Origin: Aliivibrio sifiae
GTDB lineage: Bacteria > Pseudomonadota > Gammaproteobacteria > Enterobacterales > Vibrionaceae
Assembly (NCBI RefSeq): GCF_002954705.1
Contig: NZ_MSCO01000002.1
Coordinates: 673,950-737,949 of the forward strand
Direction: 5' to 3'
Length of the DNA stretch: 64,000 nucleotides
The position numbers and the translations under genes are program-made. Position 1 is the first letter of the stretch. The number at the start of each line of letters is the position of its first letter. The notes under the pieces were generated by a model. That model saw nothing but the letters and a program-made list of their open reading frames with translations, was not told the origin of the DNA and searched no databases. Positions 1-7,623 of this stretch are shown here, piece by piece.

Positions 1-156
1 AATTGTTGGATAATCAGAAAAAGTAATCAGTCTTTGATACATAACTTCTGATGATTCAATATTTGGTTTGTTATAAAAAAGAACAGCAAGGACGATTAAG
101 AAAATAATGCATATTGGGAAAGCAAAATATTTATTATAGACTTCACGATCATTCAT
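1..156 (-). CDS. Partial small membrane protein in a dif-integrated element
   Basis: The first 52 codons of an open frame run off the left edge with no stop. The protein starts MNDREVYNKYFAF and has one hydrophobic segment at about residues 14-28 (PICIIFLIVLAVLFY), then a polar stretch. This looks like a single-pass membrane protein with a short N-terminal tail. It lies 2 nt downstream of the 98-residue gene on the same strand, so the two are probably one operon belonging to the mobile element bounded by dif at 1031-1058. I do not recognise the family. A phage membrane or morphogenesis protein is possible but not shown. Confidence 0.5.
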   Translation of the reverse strand, partial: MNDREVYNKYFAFPICIIFLIVLAVLFYNKPNIESSEVMYQRLITFSDYPTI

Positions 157-158
157 GA

Positions 159-455
159 TTAAAGATCCAAGCTAGAAGCAATCGAAACAGGAGAGCATTC
201 AACAGTATGAACAAATACTTCTTTATTTAGCGATTGAAGCTTATCAAAACAAGAACGCGCGTCCTCAAGTAGAAACAACTTAGCTCCAGACAAACACCAA
301 GCAGTAAGAACTCTATTTTTCTTTCCAAAACCAGAAAAGAAACGAAGACCTCTAGATGTATTCACCATGATTACTTTTGATGAGTAAACGAATTTGCGAA
401 CACTTGGATGTTCTTCGGTTGTTTCTACTAATTTCCTAACAGTTATTGTTGTCAT
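159..455 (-). CDS. Hypothetical 98-residue protein of the dif-integrated element
   Basis: A 98-residue, fairly basic protein without signal peptide or membrane segment. The N-terminal part (VRKLVETTEEHPSVRKF) is charged; the rest alternates short beta-like stretches. I recognise no family. It is transcribed away from the DUF3693 regulator at 688, and the 232-bp divergent gap carries three 15-bp direct repeats, so it is probably the first gene of an operon controlled from there. In CTXphi-like phages this place is held by the replication initiator, but this protein is far too short for that. An RstB-like accessory protein is one untested idea. Confidence 0.5.
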   Translation of the reverse strand: MTTITVRKLVETTEEHPSVRKFVYSSKVIMVNTSRGLRFFSGFGKKNRVLTAWCLSGAKLFLLEDARSCFDKLQSLNKEVFVHTVECSPVSIASSLDL

Positions 456-489
456 GATTAAACCCCGTAACAGATTGTGTAAGTTTGGA

Positions 490-540
490 GGCCCAGCTCA
501 ACCGAGTAGTTACGGTACAGAGCCAAGCCGAGCCAAATAA
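490..540. other. GC-richer block upstream of the divergent element genes
   Basis: A short block richer in G and C than its surroundings, just upstream of the 98-residue gene. It contains a weak inverted repeat (ACCG, 8-nt loop, CGGT, about 504-519) and a repeated GAGCC motif (GAGCCAAGCCGAGCC). It may belong to the leader or promoter region of the minus-strand operon or to a single-strand origin-like structure, but nothing in the sequence decides this. Confidence 0.2.
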
Positions 541-589
541 AAACCGAAACGCTGAATGTTGACAAGATTGTGTTTGCGAATCGGCAATA

Positions 590-652
590 ACCAGATTTGG
601 TTAGTAGATTAAACACCAAAGTTGGTTAGCGCAAGACACCAAAACTGGTTAG
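590..652. repeat. Three 15-bp direct repeats, likely operators of the element regulator
   Basis: Three copies of a 15-mer lie at 590-604, 615-629 and 638-652: ACCAGATTTGGTTAG, ACCAAAGTTGGTTAG and ACCAAAACTGGTTAG. Each contains CCA, five bases, TGG, so each unit is itself a short palindrome followed by TTAG. Start-to-start spacing is 25 and 23 bp. The last copy ends just before a possible -10 hexamer (TATTAT, 661-666) of the DUF3693 gene. Regulator operators are the simplest reading; replication iterons are the alternative. Confidence 0.6.
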
Positions 653-687
653 TAATGAGCTATTATTAGGGAAACGGAGGATTTGCC

Positions 688-1056
688 ATGTATCAAAATG
701 AACTGTTAGATGCCTACAAAAAGGCGCAGAGCTACGTACAAGACAAGCAAATAGCTATGGATATGAACATTCCACAGCAAAGAATTACTGATTTCAGAAA
801 AGAAAGACGCCATCTATCTGATTCACAAGCTATTTTTCTTGCTCAAGGTGCAAATATTGAACCTGAATTAGCATTACTAGGTTGTCAGGCAGATCGAAAT
901 GAAAATCCCATAATCAAAAGCATGTGGGAAAGCATTGCAAAAAAGTTGAATAGCCACGGATTACAAAGAATATCAATGGCTTGTGGCGGTTTAGCGATGT
1001 GGGTCGGCACCCCTAAAGAAGCCATGGCCAAGTGCGCATTATATATCTTATGTTAA
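688..1056 (+). CDS. DUF3693-family phage-type regulator whose 3' end is the dif site
   Basis: 122 residues. The N-terminal half reads as a helix-turn-helix regulator (residues about 15-45, IAMDMNIPQQRITDFRKERR), followed by a segment predicting where the sequence stands in the family (QAIFLAQGANIEPE). The pattern matches DUF3693 proteins, which I know from filamentous vibriophages and related dif-integrated elements. A good ribosome site, GGAGG at 676-680, precedes the ATG. The last eight codons and the stop lie inside the dif sequence at 1031-1058, so integration at dif completes the gene instead of breaking it. Likely role: repressor or switch protein acting on the repeats at 590-652. The fold call is from family memory, the role is inferred. 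Confidence 0.7.
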   Translation: MYQNELLDAYKKAQSYVQDKQIAMDMNIPQQRITDFRKERRHLSDSQAIFLAQGANIEPELALLGCQADRNENPIIKSMWESIAKKLNSHGLQRISMACGGLAMWVGTPKEAMAKCALYILC

Positions 1057-1058
1057 AT
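1031..1058 (+). other. dif: XerCD dif site (chromosome dimer resolution; element attachment site)
   Basis: The 28 bp have the 11-6-11 layout of dif: AGTGCGCATTA (XerC arm), TATATC (centre), TTATGTTAAAT (XerD arm). From memory both arms equal those of V. cholerae dif1 and the XerD arm equals that of E. coli dif. The centre differs from V. cholerae dif1 (TGTATG) and dif2 (CGTGCG). It marks the right end of the element at 1-1058. A second dif copy should lie left of the window if the element is a complete integrant. The odd centre may come from the element or be the natural one of this replicon. Confidence 0.85.
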
Positions 1059-1151
1059 ATGGTTTGCGTGGCTAGATAATATCTATATATATGCTTCCCC
1101 ATTCTCTATTTCATCTATCTATTTAACCGTAATAGTATTTACCATAAAATA

Positions 1152-1199
1152 GCTAATAATCATTAAATAATACTTCGTATTTATCCATTGATTATTAGC
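1152..1199. repeat. 11-bp perfect inverted repeat between dif and yciH
   Basis: GCTAATAATCA at 1152-1162 is repeated inverted as TGATTATTAGC at 1189-1199. The 26-nt loop holds a smaller inverted pair (AAATA, then TATTT). It lies 20 bp downstream of the yciH stop and 94 bp from dif. Its stem is AT-rich and no clear T-run follows on either strand, so it is a poor intrinsic terminator. A protein-binding palindrome near dif is an alternative. Confidence 0.45.
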
Positions 1200-1218
1200 G
1201 TTCATTTAACTCTTTAAA

Positions 1219-1530
1219 TTAACCGCCAGCAAGTTTAACGGTATGGCCTTGCTTAGTTAAAAAGTCTTTAATCTTTTCACGGTTATCACCTTGGATTTCA
1301 ATGTCGCCATCTTTTATAGCACCGCCACAACCGCATACTTTTTTAAGTTGTGCGGCCAGAAGTTTAAGCTCTGTGTCTTCCATATCAAGTCCAGTAACTA
1401 CGCAAACTCCCTTGCCTTTACGGCCTTTGGTTTCACGTTGAATACGAACAATACCATCACCTTTAGGGCGTTCTTTTTTTACTTCTTCTTGTTTAATTCG
1501 ACCGACATCCGTTGAATATACTAAAGACAT
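1219..1530 (-). CDS. yciH: YciH, SUI1/eIF1-family translation factor
   Basis: 103 residues, the usual length for bacterial SUI1-domain proteins. The C-terminal two thirds carry the family signature: RKGKGVCVVTGL, then the acidic DLELKLLAAQLKK-type helix and KVCGCGGAIKDGDIEIQGD, ending in the FLTKQGHTVKLAGG strand. Related to eukaryotic eIF1; in E. coli YciH is linked to start-codon fidelity and stress-time control of translation. It stands alone between the dif region and the DUF3319 gene on the same strand. Function follows from family knowledge. Confidence 0.92.
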   Translation of the reverse strand: MSLVYSTDVGRIKQEEVKKERPKGDGIVRIQRETKGRKGKGVCVVTGLDMEDTELKLLAAQLKKVCGCGGAIKDGDIEIQGDNREKIKDFLTKQGHTVKLAGG

Positions 1531-1568
1531 AATTAATCTCGTTTTTTTTAATGATGTGGAATTGTAAA

Positions 1569-1919
1569 TTATTTTTCGTGTTTATCCAAAAACCTTTTTA
1601 TTGCAGGTAATGAGCCCTTGGCTAATTTTCCATGATATAAACAATACCAATTCTTTGCTTCGTCAGTATCATTTTTAATAGCAAAGCCTTTGTATTCTTC
1701 AACTTGGCTTTTACTTTTTTGCTCATTAACTGCAGTTTCGCCCATATCACCGAACTCTTTAGGCTCAATGATCGATCCGGTATCGTTCCACCAATCTATG
1801 CTTTTTTTTACTGCACTTAAGTGACCATGTAATACTTTGTTTTTTATCAATACTTTCCAATCATCAGGAATGTCTGTTTTATTCTCAATAAAGAATCCTC
1901 TGTATAATGATTTCTTCAT
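1569..1919 (-). CDS. DUF3319-family protein with two internal repeats
   Basis: 116 residues from the ATG at 1919; an upstream in-frame start at 1964 would add 15 residues that do not look like the family (MNLVLVIRTQQ). The protein is two copies of one unit: residues about 5-43 (YRGFFIENKTDIPDDW to AVKKSIDWW) and about 76-114 (YKGFAIKNDTDEAKNW to AIKRFLDKH), joined by an acidic linker. Each unit predicts as beta-rich with a C-terminal helix. I know the family as DUF3319, found mostly in Vibrionaceae, with no established function. No signal peptide, so probably cytoplasmic. Confidence 0.75.
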   Translation of the reverse strand: MKKSLYRGFFIENKTDIPDDWKVLIKNKVLHGHLSAVKKSIDWWNDTGSIIEPKEFGDMGETAVNEQKSKSQVEEYKGFAIKNDTDEAKNWYCLYHGKLAKGSLPAIKRFLDKHEK

Positions 1920-2011
1920 ACTTATTACTCTTTGTTGTGTCCTGATTACTAGTACTAGGTTCAATTATTTCATTCTTTTATACTAGTTAAAAACTTAAGT
2001 TTCGTGATCTT

Positions 2012-2980
2012 ATGTCAATTTTATTATGGTATAGTTTAGCGTATAAAGCTAAGTTATGGTGCATTAGAATGGTAAAAGACATATTCCTTTCAACTGAATT
2101 AGATATTGGGACATTAGAGGCTCATTTGAGCAAACGGTATTCACATAATAGCTTGCTTTCATTTAAAAATGATTGGAATAACTTTGTTCTATTTTGTCAG
2201 TTACATCATGTAGTTGCTCTGCCCGCCTCTACAACAGCAATTAGAATCTTTATAGAGAAACAAGCAAAAGAAAAAAAACTTGCCTCGATTAAACGTTCAC
2301 TCGTTTCCATCTCAAATATACACACTGCATTTGATTTTAAAGACCCAACCAAAACCGCACAGGTAAAAGTCGCTTTAGGTAAAATCCGTTTAGATAAAAA
2401 AGATGACAACAAGCAGACTGAAGGTATTACAGTGCAGATGCTTGATAAGTTAGAAGCTTTGCTTTTTCATTCTATTGAGCTAAAAGATATTCGTGACTTG
2501 TGTATTTGGCATTTAATGTTTGAATTATTACTAAAGCGTGGAGAACTCCGAGATTTACAATTGGATGATGTGTGCTTCGATGAATCTAACAATGGAATGA
2601 TAAAATTACAGCAATGTTATTACCCACTCTCAGAAAGCACAAACCACCTTCTTTCCAATTGGATTGATGCATCACAAATAAGGAATGGGTATTTATTTAG
2701 AGCGATTGATCGTCACCAAAACGTATCAGATAAGCATTTAAACGATTCGTCAATTTATCGTGTTTTCCGCCGTGCAAATGAATTACTGAATTTAGACATT
2801 CAGTTTTCAGGATTATCTGCACGTGTAGGAGCAACCAAAGAACTTGCTAAAAGTGGTTATTCAATCCATGAGATCCAAGAAATGGGGCGCTGGGTAAGTC
2901 CTGCGATGCCAAACCAATATATAGGTAATATTGAACGCTCTGAGAGGCAAAAGTCGCGTTTTAAAACTAAAAAAGCCTGA
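2012..2980 (+). CDS. Cre-like tyrosine recombinase with altered catalytic residues
   Basis: 322 residues (or 303 from Met20). An N-terminal SAM-like core-binding region (about 30-125) is followed by a catalytic domain (about 135-315). The end resembles phage P1 Cre closely: SGLSARVGATKELAKSG against Cre SGHSARVGAARDMARAG, then GRW and NQYIG. Mapping to Cre gives Arg271, Trp294 and the nucleophile Tyr303 intact. However, the first catalytic Arg is Lys175 (LLLKRGEL in place of LLRIAEI) and the active-site His is Leu268. Strand-exchange activity is therefore doubtful; a DNA-binding or diverged role is possible. It is not next to a recognisable att site, and dif lies about 1 kb away. No strong ribosome site supports either start. 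Confidence 0.75.
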   Translation: MSILLWYSLAYKAKLWCIRMVKDIFLSTELDIGTLEAHLSKRYSHNSLLSFKNDWNNFVLFCQLHHVVALPASTTAIRIFIEKQAKEKKLASIKRSLVSISNIHTAFDFKDPTKTAQVKVALGKIRLDKKDDNKQTEGITVQMLDKLEALLFHSIELKDIRDLCIWHLMFELLLKRGELRDLQLDDVCFDESNNGMIKLQQCYYPLSESTNHLLSNWIDASQIRNGYLFRAIDRHQNVSDKHLNDSSIYRVFRRANELLNLDIQFSGLSARVGATKELAKSGYSIHEIQEMGRWVSPAMPNQYIGNIERSERQKSRFKTKKA

Positions 2981-2996
2981 TTAAGTATCAGGCTTT
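2972..2996 (-). terminator. Terminator shared by ddl and the recombinase gene
   Basis: Stem AAAGCCTGAT (2972-2981), 5-nt loop, ATCAGGCTTT (2987-2996). On the minus strand the stem is followed by a T-rich run, so it fits best as the terminator of ddl. The left arm overlaps the last codons of the recombinase. Confidence 0.75.
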
Positions 2997-3020
2997 AACT
3001 ATAATTAAAGCAAATTAGTC

Positions 3021-4013
3021 TTATTTTATTGCGTTTAAAATCGCTTTTTCTAAGAAAGTTTTGAAGCAATCACCGTTATGTTCTAATAATTTCGGGAACA
3101 TAGAAATCGGCGTCATCCCTGGGAAGGTATTCACTTCATTCAAGAATATTTCGTTATCTTCAGTTAAAAAGAAATCAATACGAGATAAATCTTTTAATTT
3201 CATTTTAGTGAAGACTTTCTGGCTGTACTTATTAATAAGAGTTACTTGCTCATCAGATAAGTTAGTTGCTGTTAAGCTTGTTGTTGAATGACTGCCACTG
3301 CCATATTTCTCATCATACGTATAGAATGCGCCATCAGGAGCCATTACTTCACCTGGAGGTGTTGTGAATAACTGCCCATCAATTTCATAAGCGGCAACTT
3401 CCAACTCTCTTGGTTTTATTGCTTTTTCAACTAATACTTGGTGAGAATAACCAAATGCATCATCGATTGCTTGTGATAGTTCACATTCAGAAGTTACCTT
3501 GTAACAACCAACTGACGAACCTTGGCAAGCCGCTTTAACAAACAACCCGCCCCATTTCTTAAATGCTGCTAATGCCGAGCTATGTGTCTCTTCATTATTT
3601 TCAGTTAAGAATAAATAAGGCGTATTTGGAATACTAAGTGCATCATACCAAAGCTTAGATGTGATCTTATTAAAACTGTTCGTACTTGATTCTGCGTCAC
3701 AACCTAAATAAGGAATGCCAAACATATCAAGCATTGATTGAATGTCACCAGTTTCCCCCGGATAGCCATGAATACAAGGAATAACATAATCAACCAATCC
3801 CAAATTATCATCACCACAAAGTAATGATTTATCAGAGCGTAACTCATGTTTTAAACCTGATTCAATATGGTACCAAGCGCCATCTTTGATTTCTAGATGC
3901 GTAATTTGAAAGGTATTTAATTCTGAAAGTTGTTGAGAAATGTATTTTGAAGAAACCAATGAAACTTCGTGTTCAGTACCACTACCGCCACAAAGTAAAA
4001 GGATATGAGTCAT
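3021..4013 (-). CDS. ddl: D-alanine--D-alanine ligase
   Basis: 330 residues from the ATG at 4013. A TTG seven codons upstream lies inside the preceding terminator stem and is rejected. ATP-grasp enzyme joining two D-alanines for peptidoglycan precursors in the cytoplasm. The N-terminal motif CGGSGTEHEVSLVS, the CIHGYPGETGDIQ segment, the KAACQGSSVGCYKV ATP-binding loop, the substrate segment near YDEKYGSGS, and the metal-binding DFFLTEDNEIFLNEVNTFPGMT are all present. Ddl families A and B are hard to separate by eye. It is not in a division-cell-wall cluster, so it is probably a second or accessory Ddl of this bacterium; that is inference. Confidence 0.93.
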   Translation of the reverse strand: MTHILLLCGGSGTEHEVSLVSSKYISQQLSELNTFQITHLEIKDGAWYHIESGLKHELRSDKSLLCGDDNLGLVDYVIPCIHGYPGETGDIQSMLDMFGIPYLGCDAESSTNSFNKITSKLWYDALSIPNTPYLFLTENNEETHSSALAAFKKWGGLFVKAACQGSSVGCYKVTSECELSQAIDDAFGYSHQVLVEKAIKPRELEVAAYEIDGQLFTTPPGEVMAPDGAFYTYDEKYGSGSHSTTSLTATNLSDEQVTLINKYSQKVFTKMKLKDLSRIDFFLTEDNEIFLNEVNTFPGMTPISMFPKLLEHNGDCFKTFLEKAILNAIK

Positions 4014-4032
4014 AATATTCACTATAAAAATC

Positions 4033-4059
4033 AATCGGTGTACTTAGTGCACACCGATT
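4033..4059 (-). terminator. Terminator of the SPOR lipoprotein gene
   Basis: Nine-base-pair stem AATCGGTGT (4033-4041) and ACACCGATT (4051-4059) with a 9-nt loop, followed on the minus strand by a T-run (gattttta). It separates the SPOR gene from ddl. Confidence 0.7.
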
Positions 4060-4064
4060 CAATA

Positions 4065-4631
4065 TTAATTTAATTTATGTAGCTCAGGGTTATCTGAACT
4101 TTTAATGCTATTAATGCTGCGGACAAACGGGCCATATGCTTGGATGTCTGCTGGCAATTGTTTAATTGCTTCACGAGCTTCTGCTGGCGTAGCGAAATCA
4201 CCGTATAAAATAGTATACCAAGGCATATTATTTACTGTTTTACGGTTCATCCATACAGGCTGTTCACCTGCAAGTTTTTCTGCATAAGCAGTAAGATCTG
4301 TTTTACGGCTTAATGCTAAAATTTGTAATGTGTAACCATAACGGCTATGCATTTCTTGTTGTTTTTGCGTTGGCGGTAAGATCTTAATTGCAGCATCAGA
4401 TTCAGCAACGGTTGTTGTCTCTTCTGGTGTTAATTTAACGACTGGTTTTTCTGCATCAATTTGCTCAACTACAGCAATTTCAGTTTCTTGGAAAGTAGTG
4501 TCTTCTTGCTCAATAGGTTGAGTTACTTGATACACTTCTTCCGAAGATTCTGCCGTAATGTTTGTGGTATACGAACTGCTTGAACATCCTGCTAGCAGTG
4601 CGGTTAACGTAATAGGAATGATTCTTTTCAT
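4065..4631 (-). CDS. SPOR-domain lipoprotein
   Basis: 188 residues. The signal peptide ends in a lipobox LLAGC with the acylated Cys at residue 16, followed by Ser residues, which favours the outer membrane. An acidic, Thr/Glu-rich linker (about 30-90) leads to a C-terminal SPOR-like domain (about 97-175; GYTLQILALSRKTDL, then PWYTILYGDFATPAEAREAIKQLP). SPOR domains bind denuded peptidoglycan glycans, often at the septum. The gene sits directly upstream of ddl on the same strand but is separated by a terminator, so coupling is weak. The exact partner is unknown. Confidence 0.82.
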   Translation of the reverse strand: MKRIIPITLTALLAGCSSSSYTTNITAESSEEVYQVTQPIEQEDTTFQETEIAVVEQIDAEKPVVKLTPEETTTVAESDAAIKILPPTQKQQEMHSRYGYTLQILALSRKTDLTAYAEKLAGEQPVWMNRKTVNNMPWYTILYGDFATPAEAREAIKQLPADIQAYGPFVRSINSIKSSDNPELHKLN

Positions 4632-4854
4632 TTTTAATTCACAATTTATAGTCCTGCTGATTTCCTAATTCTGCACCTGATATAACTGACAATCAAGTCT
4701 TTAGCCTTGTAACTGTTCAATTACTCCAGAATTTATACTCAATAAGCGATAAATGATGTGTTTTTGTGCGCTAGCTTTTGTTTATATTACTCCAAAGAGC
4801 CAAATTATTTGATCTCGGCTATCTTATTCTTATATAAGGATTAAGGGAGTCACA

Positions 4855-7539
4855 ATGTCTGATTTGAAAACACTGTTACGGCCTCGCTCTATTGCGGTAA
4901 TTGGCGCATCAATCCATCCAGATCGAGCTGGGCATATTGTTATGCGTAATCTACTTGATGGGGAGTTTGATGGTCCTATAATGCCAGTCCATCCACATTA
5001 TCATTCTATTTGTGGAATATTAGCGTATAACGACATTGAATCACTTCCAATTACTCCTGATTTTGCAATCTTGTGTACTCCAGCAAGAGAGAATATAAAG
5101 ATACTTGAACAATTAGGAGAGAAAGGCGTCAAGCTTGCCATTATTCTCTCCTCTGATATGAATTTGCATTGTAGTGGTATTGGAGAACCCTTACCTTACG
5201 AAGCTGCTCGTATTGCAACTAAATATAAAATGCGTATTTTAGGACCGAACAGTCTTGGTATCATCCTTCCTTGGGTTAATCTTAATGCCTCTTTTTCACC
5301 TATTAATGCGAATAAAGGGAACATTGCTTTTATTTCACAATCCGCAGCAGTTTGTACCACTATCTTAGATTGGGCTAAAGAAAAAGAAATTGGGTTTTCA
5401 GCCTTTGTTTCTCTTGGTGATGGGATTGATATTGATTTTAGTGAATTACTCGATACCTTATGCACTGATTCTAAAACCGATGCTATTTTACTTTATATTG
5501 ATTCAATAAAAGATGCGCGTCGCTTCATGTCTGCAGCAAGAGCTGCAGCTCGAAATCGACGAATTCTAGTTGTAAAAAGCGGCCGCTCTATTGCAGGAAG
5601 TAAGGCTGCGCAACTGCATACCAATGGTGAAATAAGTTTAGATGCTGTTTATGATTCAGCAATAAGACGGGCTGGGATGCTAAGAGTATCTAATACACAT
5701 GAATTATTTGCTGCAGTAGAAACCCTTGCTCATCCCATACCTTTTCGAGGGCGTCGTTTAGCCATCGTTACAAACGGTGGCGGACCTGCAATCATGGCCG
5801 TTGATAGTTTAATGCAACAAGGTGGGAAATTAACACAATTAACAGAATTATTAATTGAGCAACTTAATCAAAAATTACCACAAAATTGGTCGCATTCAAA
5901 TCCTATTGATATTGGCGGTGATGCTGATGCACAGCGTTATTGTGATGCCGTCAATGCTCTATTAGGCAGTGACGATTGTGATGCGATCTTAATAATGCAC
6001 AGCCCTTCAGCAATATCTAATGCAGCGAGAACTGCCTCAAAACTGATCGAATTAATTAAAAACCATAAACGAAAATCAAAGTTTACTATATTGACTAATT
6101 GGTCTGGAGAAACCTCTTCAAAAGAAGCGCGATTAAGCTTTACTCAAGCAGGAATCCCTACTTATCGAACACCAGAAAGTTCGGTATCTGCTTTTCTGCA
6201 TTTAGTGGAATATCACCGAAATCAAAAACTATTAATAGAAACCCCCGTTTCCTCTGGTCATATTAATAAACATGATGCGCAAATGGCAAGAGAATGGCTA
6301 GATGATTGTGTGTCTCACGATCTTGTTGAATTAGACACGCATGAAACACAAGCACTTTATTCGTGTTATGGGTTTAAAACTCTAGATACTTGGATTACAG
6401 AAGAACCGGTCGAAACTGGCTATATTTCTGAAAGTATTGGCTATCCCGTTGCAGTCAAGCTTCGTTCACCTGATATTGCTCATAAATCTGATGTTCAAGG
6501 GGTAATGCTCAACCTAAATACTAAAGAAGAAGTCATCTCAGCTGCACAGTCTATTGTTGATCGTGTTTCTCTAAGTTATCCAGCAGCAAGAATCTCTGGG
6601 CTTAGTGTACAAAAGATGGCTCAACGAGCAGGATCACAAGAATTGAGAATTAAAGTGTGTCAAGATCCCGTCTTTGGTCCTGTGATCTTGTTGGGTGAAG
6701 GTGGATCCGAGTGGGATCTCAATAATAATGCTGCTGTAGCCTTACCACCACTGAACATGGCACTTGCTGAAAATCTAATAAAATACGCAATTAAAGAAAA
6801 TATAATTCAAAACAGAAACTCTCCAACTAAGATGAGTCTATTTGATTTGAGTGCCTTTCTTGTGCGTCTTTCCCAAATGATACTTGATTGTCCTGAGATC
6901 GTTGAGCTTGATATTCATCCATTGCTCATTTCTGGTATGGACCTCACTATTATTGATTCATCAATGAAGGTACAACACTTTACGGGAGATATTCATAAAC
7001 GTTTAGCGATTCGTCCTTACCCTAATGAACTCGAAGAGCTTACATTGTTAAAAGACAGCAGCACGATATTATTGCGCCCTATTCTTCCCGAAGATGAACC
7101 AAAACACGCTGATTTTATTTCTCAAGTATCACATGAAGATTTGTATAAACGATTCTTCTCTGATGTTGGGGAGTTTAATCACGAAGCGTTAGCAAACTTT
7201 ACGCAAATTGATTACGATCGTGAAATGGCTTTTGTCGCGACAAAACAAATTGATGGCGAAGAGGTAATATTGGCAGTCGCACGTGCATTATCTGACCCTA
7301 ATAATAACAATACTGAGTTTGCTGTATTAGTTAGATCGGATCTAAAAGGATTAGGCTTAGGCAAAATTCTGATGGATAAAATCATCCGCTACTGCCGTGA
7401 GCAAGGCATTAAAGTAATGACTGGAATGACAATGCCATCAAATCAAGGAATGATAGGTTTAGCTCAACACTTTGGCTTTGATATTGATGTTCAAATGGCA
7501 GATGGTGTTGTAGAGATGTACCTTCGATTAAATGATTAA
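4855..7539 (+). CDS. patZ: Protein lysine acetyltransferase PatZ (Pat/YfiQ)
   Basis: 894 residues, near the E. coli PatZ length of 886. Domain order: CoA-binding fold (about 8-130, LRPRSIAVIGAS), succinyl-CoA-ligase-like domains (about 150-460, including LHTNGEISLDA and TNGGGPAIMAVD), an ATP-grasp region (about 490-715, PVAVKLRSPDIAHKSDVQGV and GEGGS), and a C-terminal GNAT domain (about 735-892) with the acetyl-CoA loop DLKGLGLGKIL. The family acetylates metabolic enzymes such as acetyl-CoA synthetase using acetyl-CoA; the NDP-forming part is usually regulatory. A strong ribosome site (AAGGGAG) precedes the ATG. It appears to be a single-gene unit. Confidence 0.93.
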   Translation: MSDLKTLLRPRSIAVIGASIHPDRAGHIVMRNLLDGEFDGPIMPVHPHYHSICGILAYNDIESLPITPDFAILCTPARENIKILEQLGEKGVKLAIILSSDMNLHCSGIGEPLPYEAARIATKYKMRILGPNSLGIILPWVNLNASFSPINANKGNIAFISQSAAVCTTILDWAKEKEIGFSAFVSLGDGIDIDFSELLDTLCTDSKTDAILLYIDSIKDARRFMSAARAAARNRRILVVKSGRSIAGSKAAQLHTNGEISLDAVYDSAIRRAGMLRVSNTHELFAAVETLAHPIPFRGRRLAIVTNGGGPAIMAVDSLMQQGGKLTQLTELLIEQLNQKLPQNWSHSNPIDIGGDADAQRYCDAVNALLGSDDCDAILIMHSPSAISNAARTASKLIELIKNHKRKSKFTILTNWSGETSSKEARLSFTQAGIPTYRTPESSVSAFLHLVEYHRNQKLLIETPVSSGHINKHDAQMAREWLDDCVSHDLVELDTHETQALYSCYGFKTLDTWITEEPVETGYISESIGYPVAVKLRSPDIAHKSDVQGVMLNLNTKEEVISAAQSIVDRVSLSYPAARISGLSVQKMAQRAGSQELRIKVCQDPVFGPVILLGEGGSEWDLNNNAAVALPPLNMALAENLIKYAIKENIIQNRNSPTKMSLFDLSAFLVRLSQMILDCPEIVELDIHPLLISGMDLTIIDSSMKVQHFTGDIHKRLAIRPYPNELEELTLLKDSSTILLRPILPEDEPKHADFISQVSHEDLYKRFFSDVGEFNHEALANFTQIDYDREMAFVATKQIDGEEVILAVARALSDPNNNNTEFAVLVRSDLKGLGLGKILMDKIIRYCREQGIKVMTGMTMPSNQGMIGLAQHFGFDIDVQMADGVVEMYLRLND

Positions 7540-7551
7540 TCTTAAATAAAA

Positions 7552-7584
7552 AAACCAAGATAAACATATGATTTATCTTGGTTT
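7552..7584. terminator. Terminator between patZ and the 26-residue membrane protein gene
   Basis: Perfect 13-bp stem: AAACCAAGATAAA (7552-7564) and its complement at 7572-7584, 7-nt loop. The T-run is better on the minus strand (ttttattt), so it ends the small minus-strand gene at 7624-7704 and may also serve patZ. Confidence 0.75.
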
Positions 7585-7623
7585 ATATATAGATATAAAG
7601 TGTTTAAAAAAGGGTTATCTATA

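Noticed and set aside
1291-1515. Open frame on the plus strand opposite yciH
   Set aside because: Shadow of yciH; Phe-rich and low complexity, no ribosome site.
4014-4034. TTG start for ddl
   Set aside because: The extension lies in a terminator stem and does not match the Ddl N-terminus.
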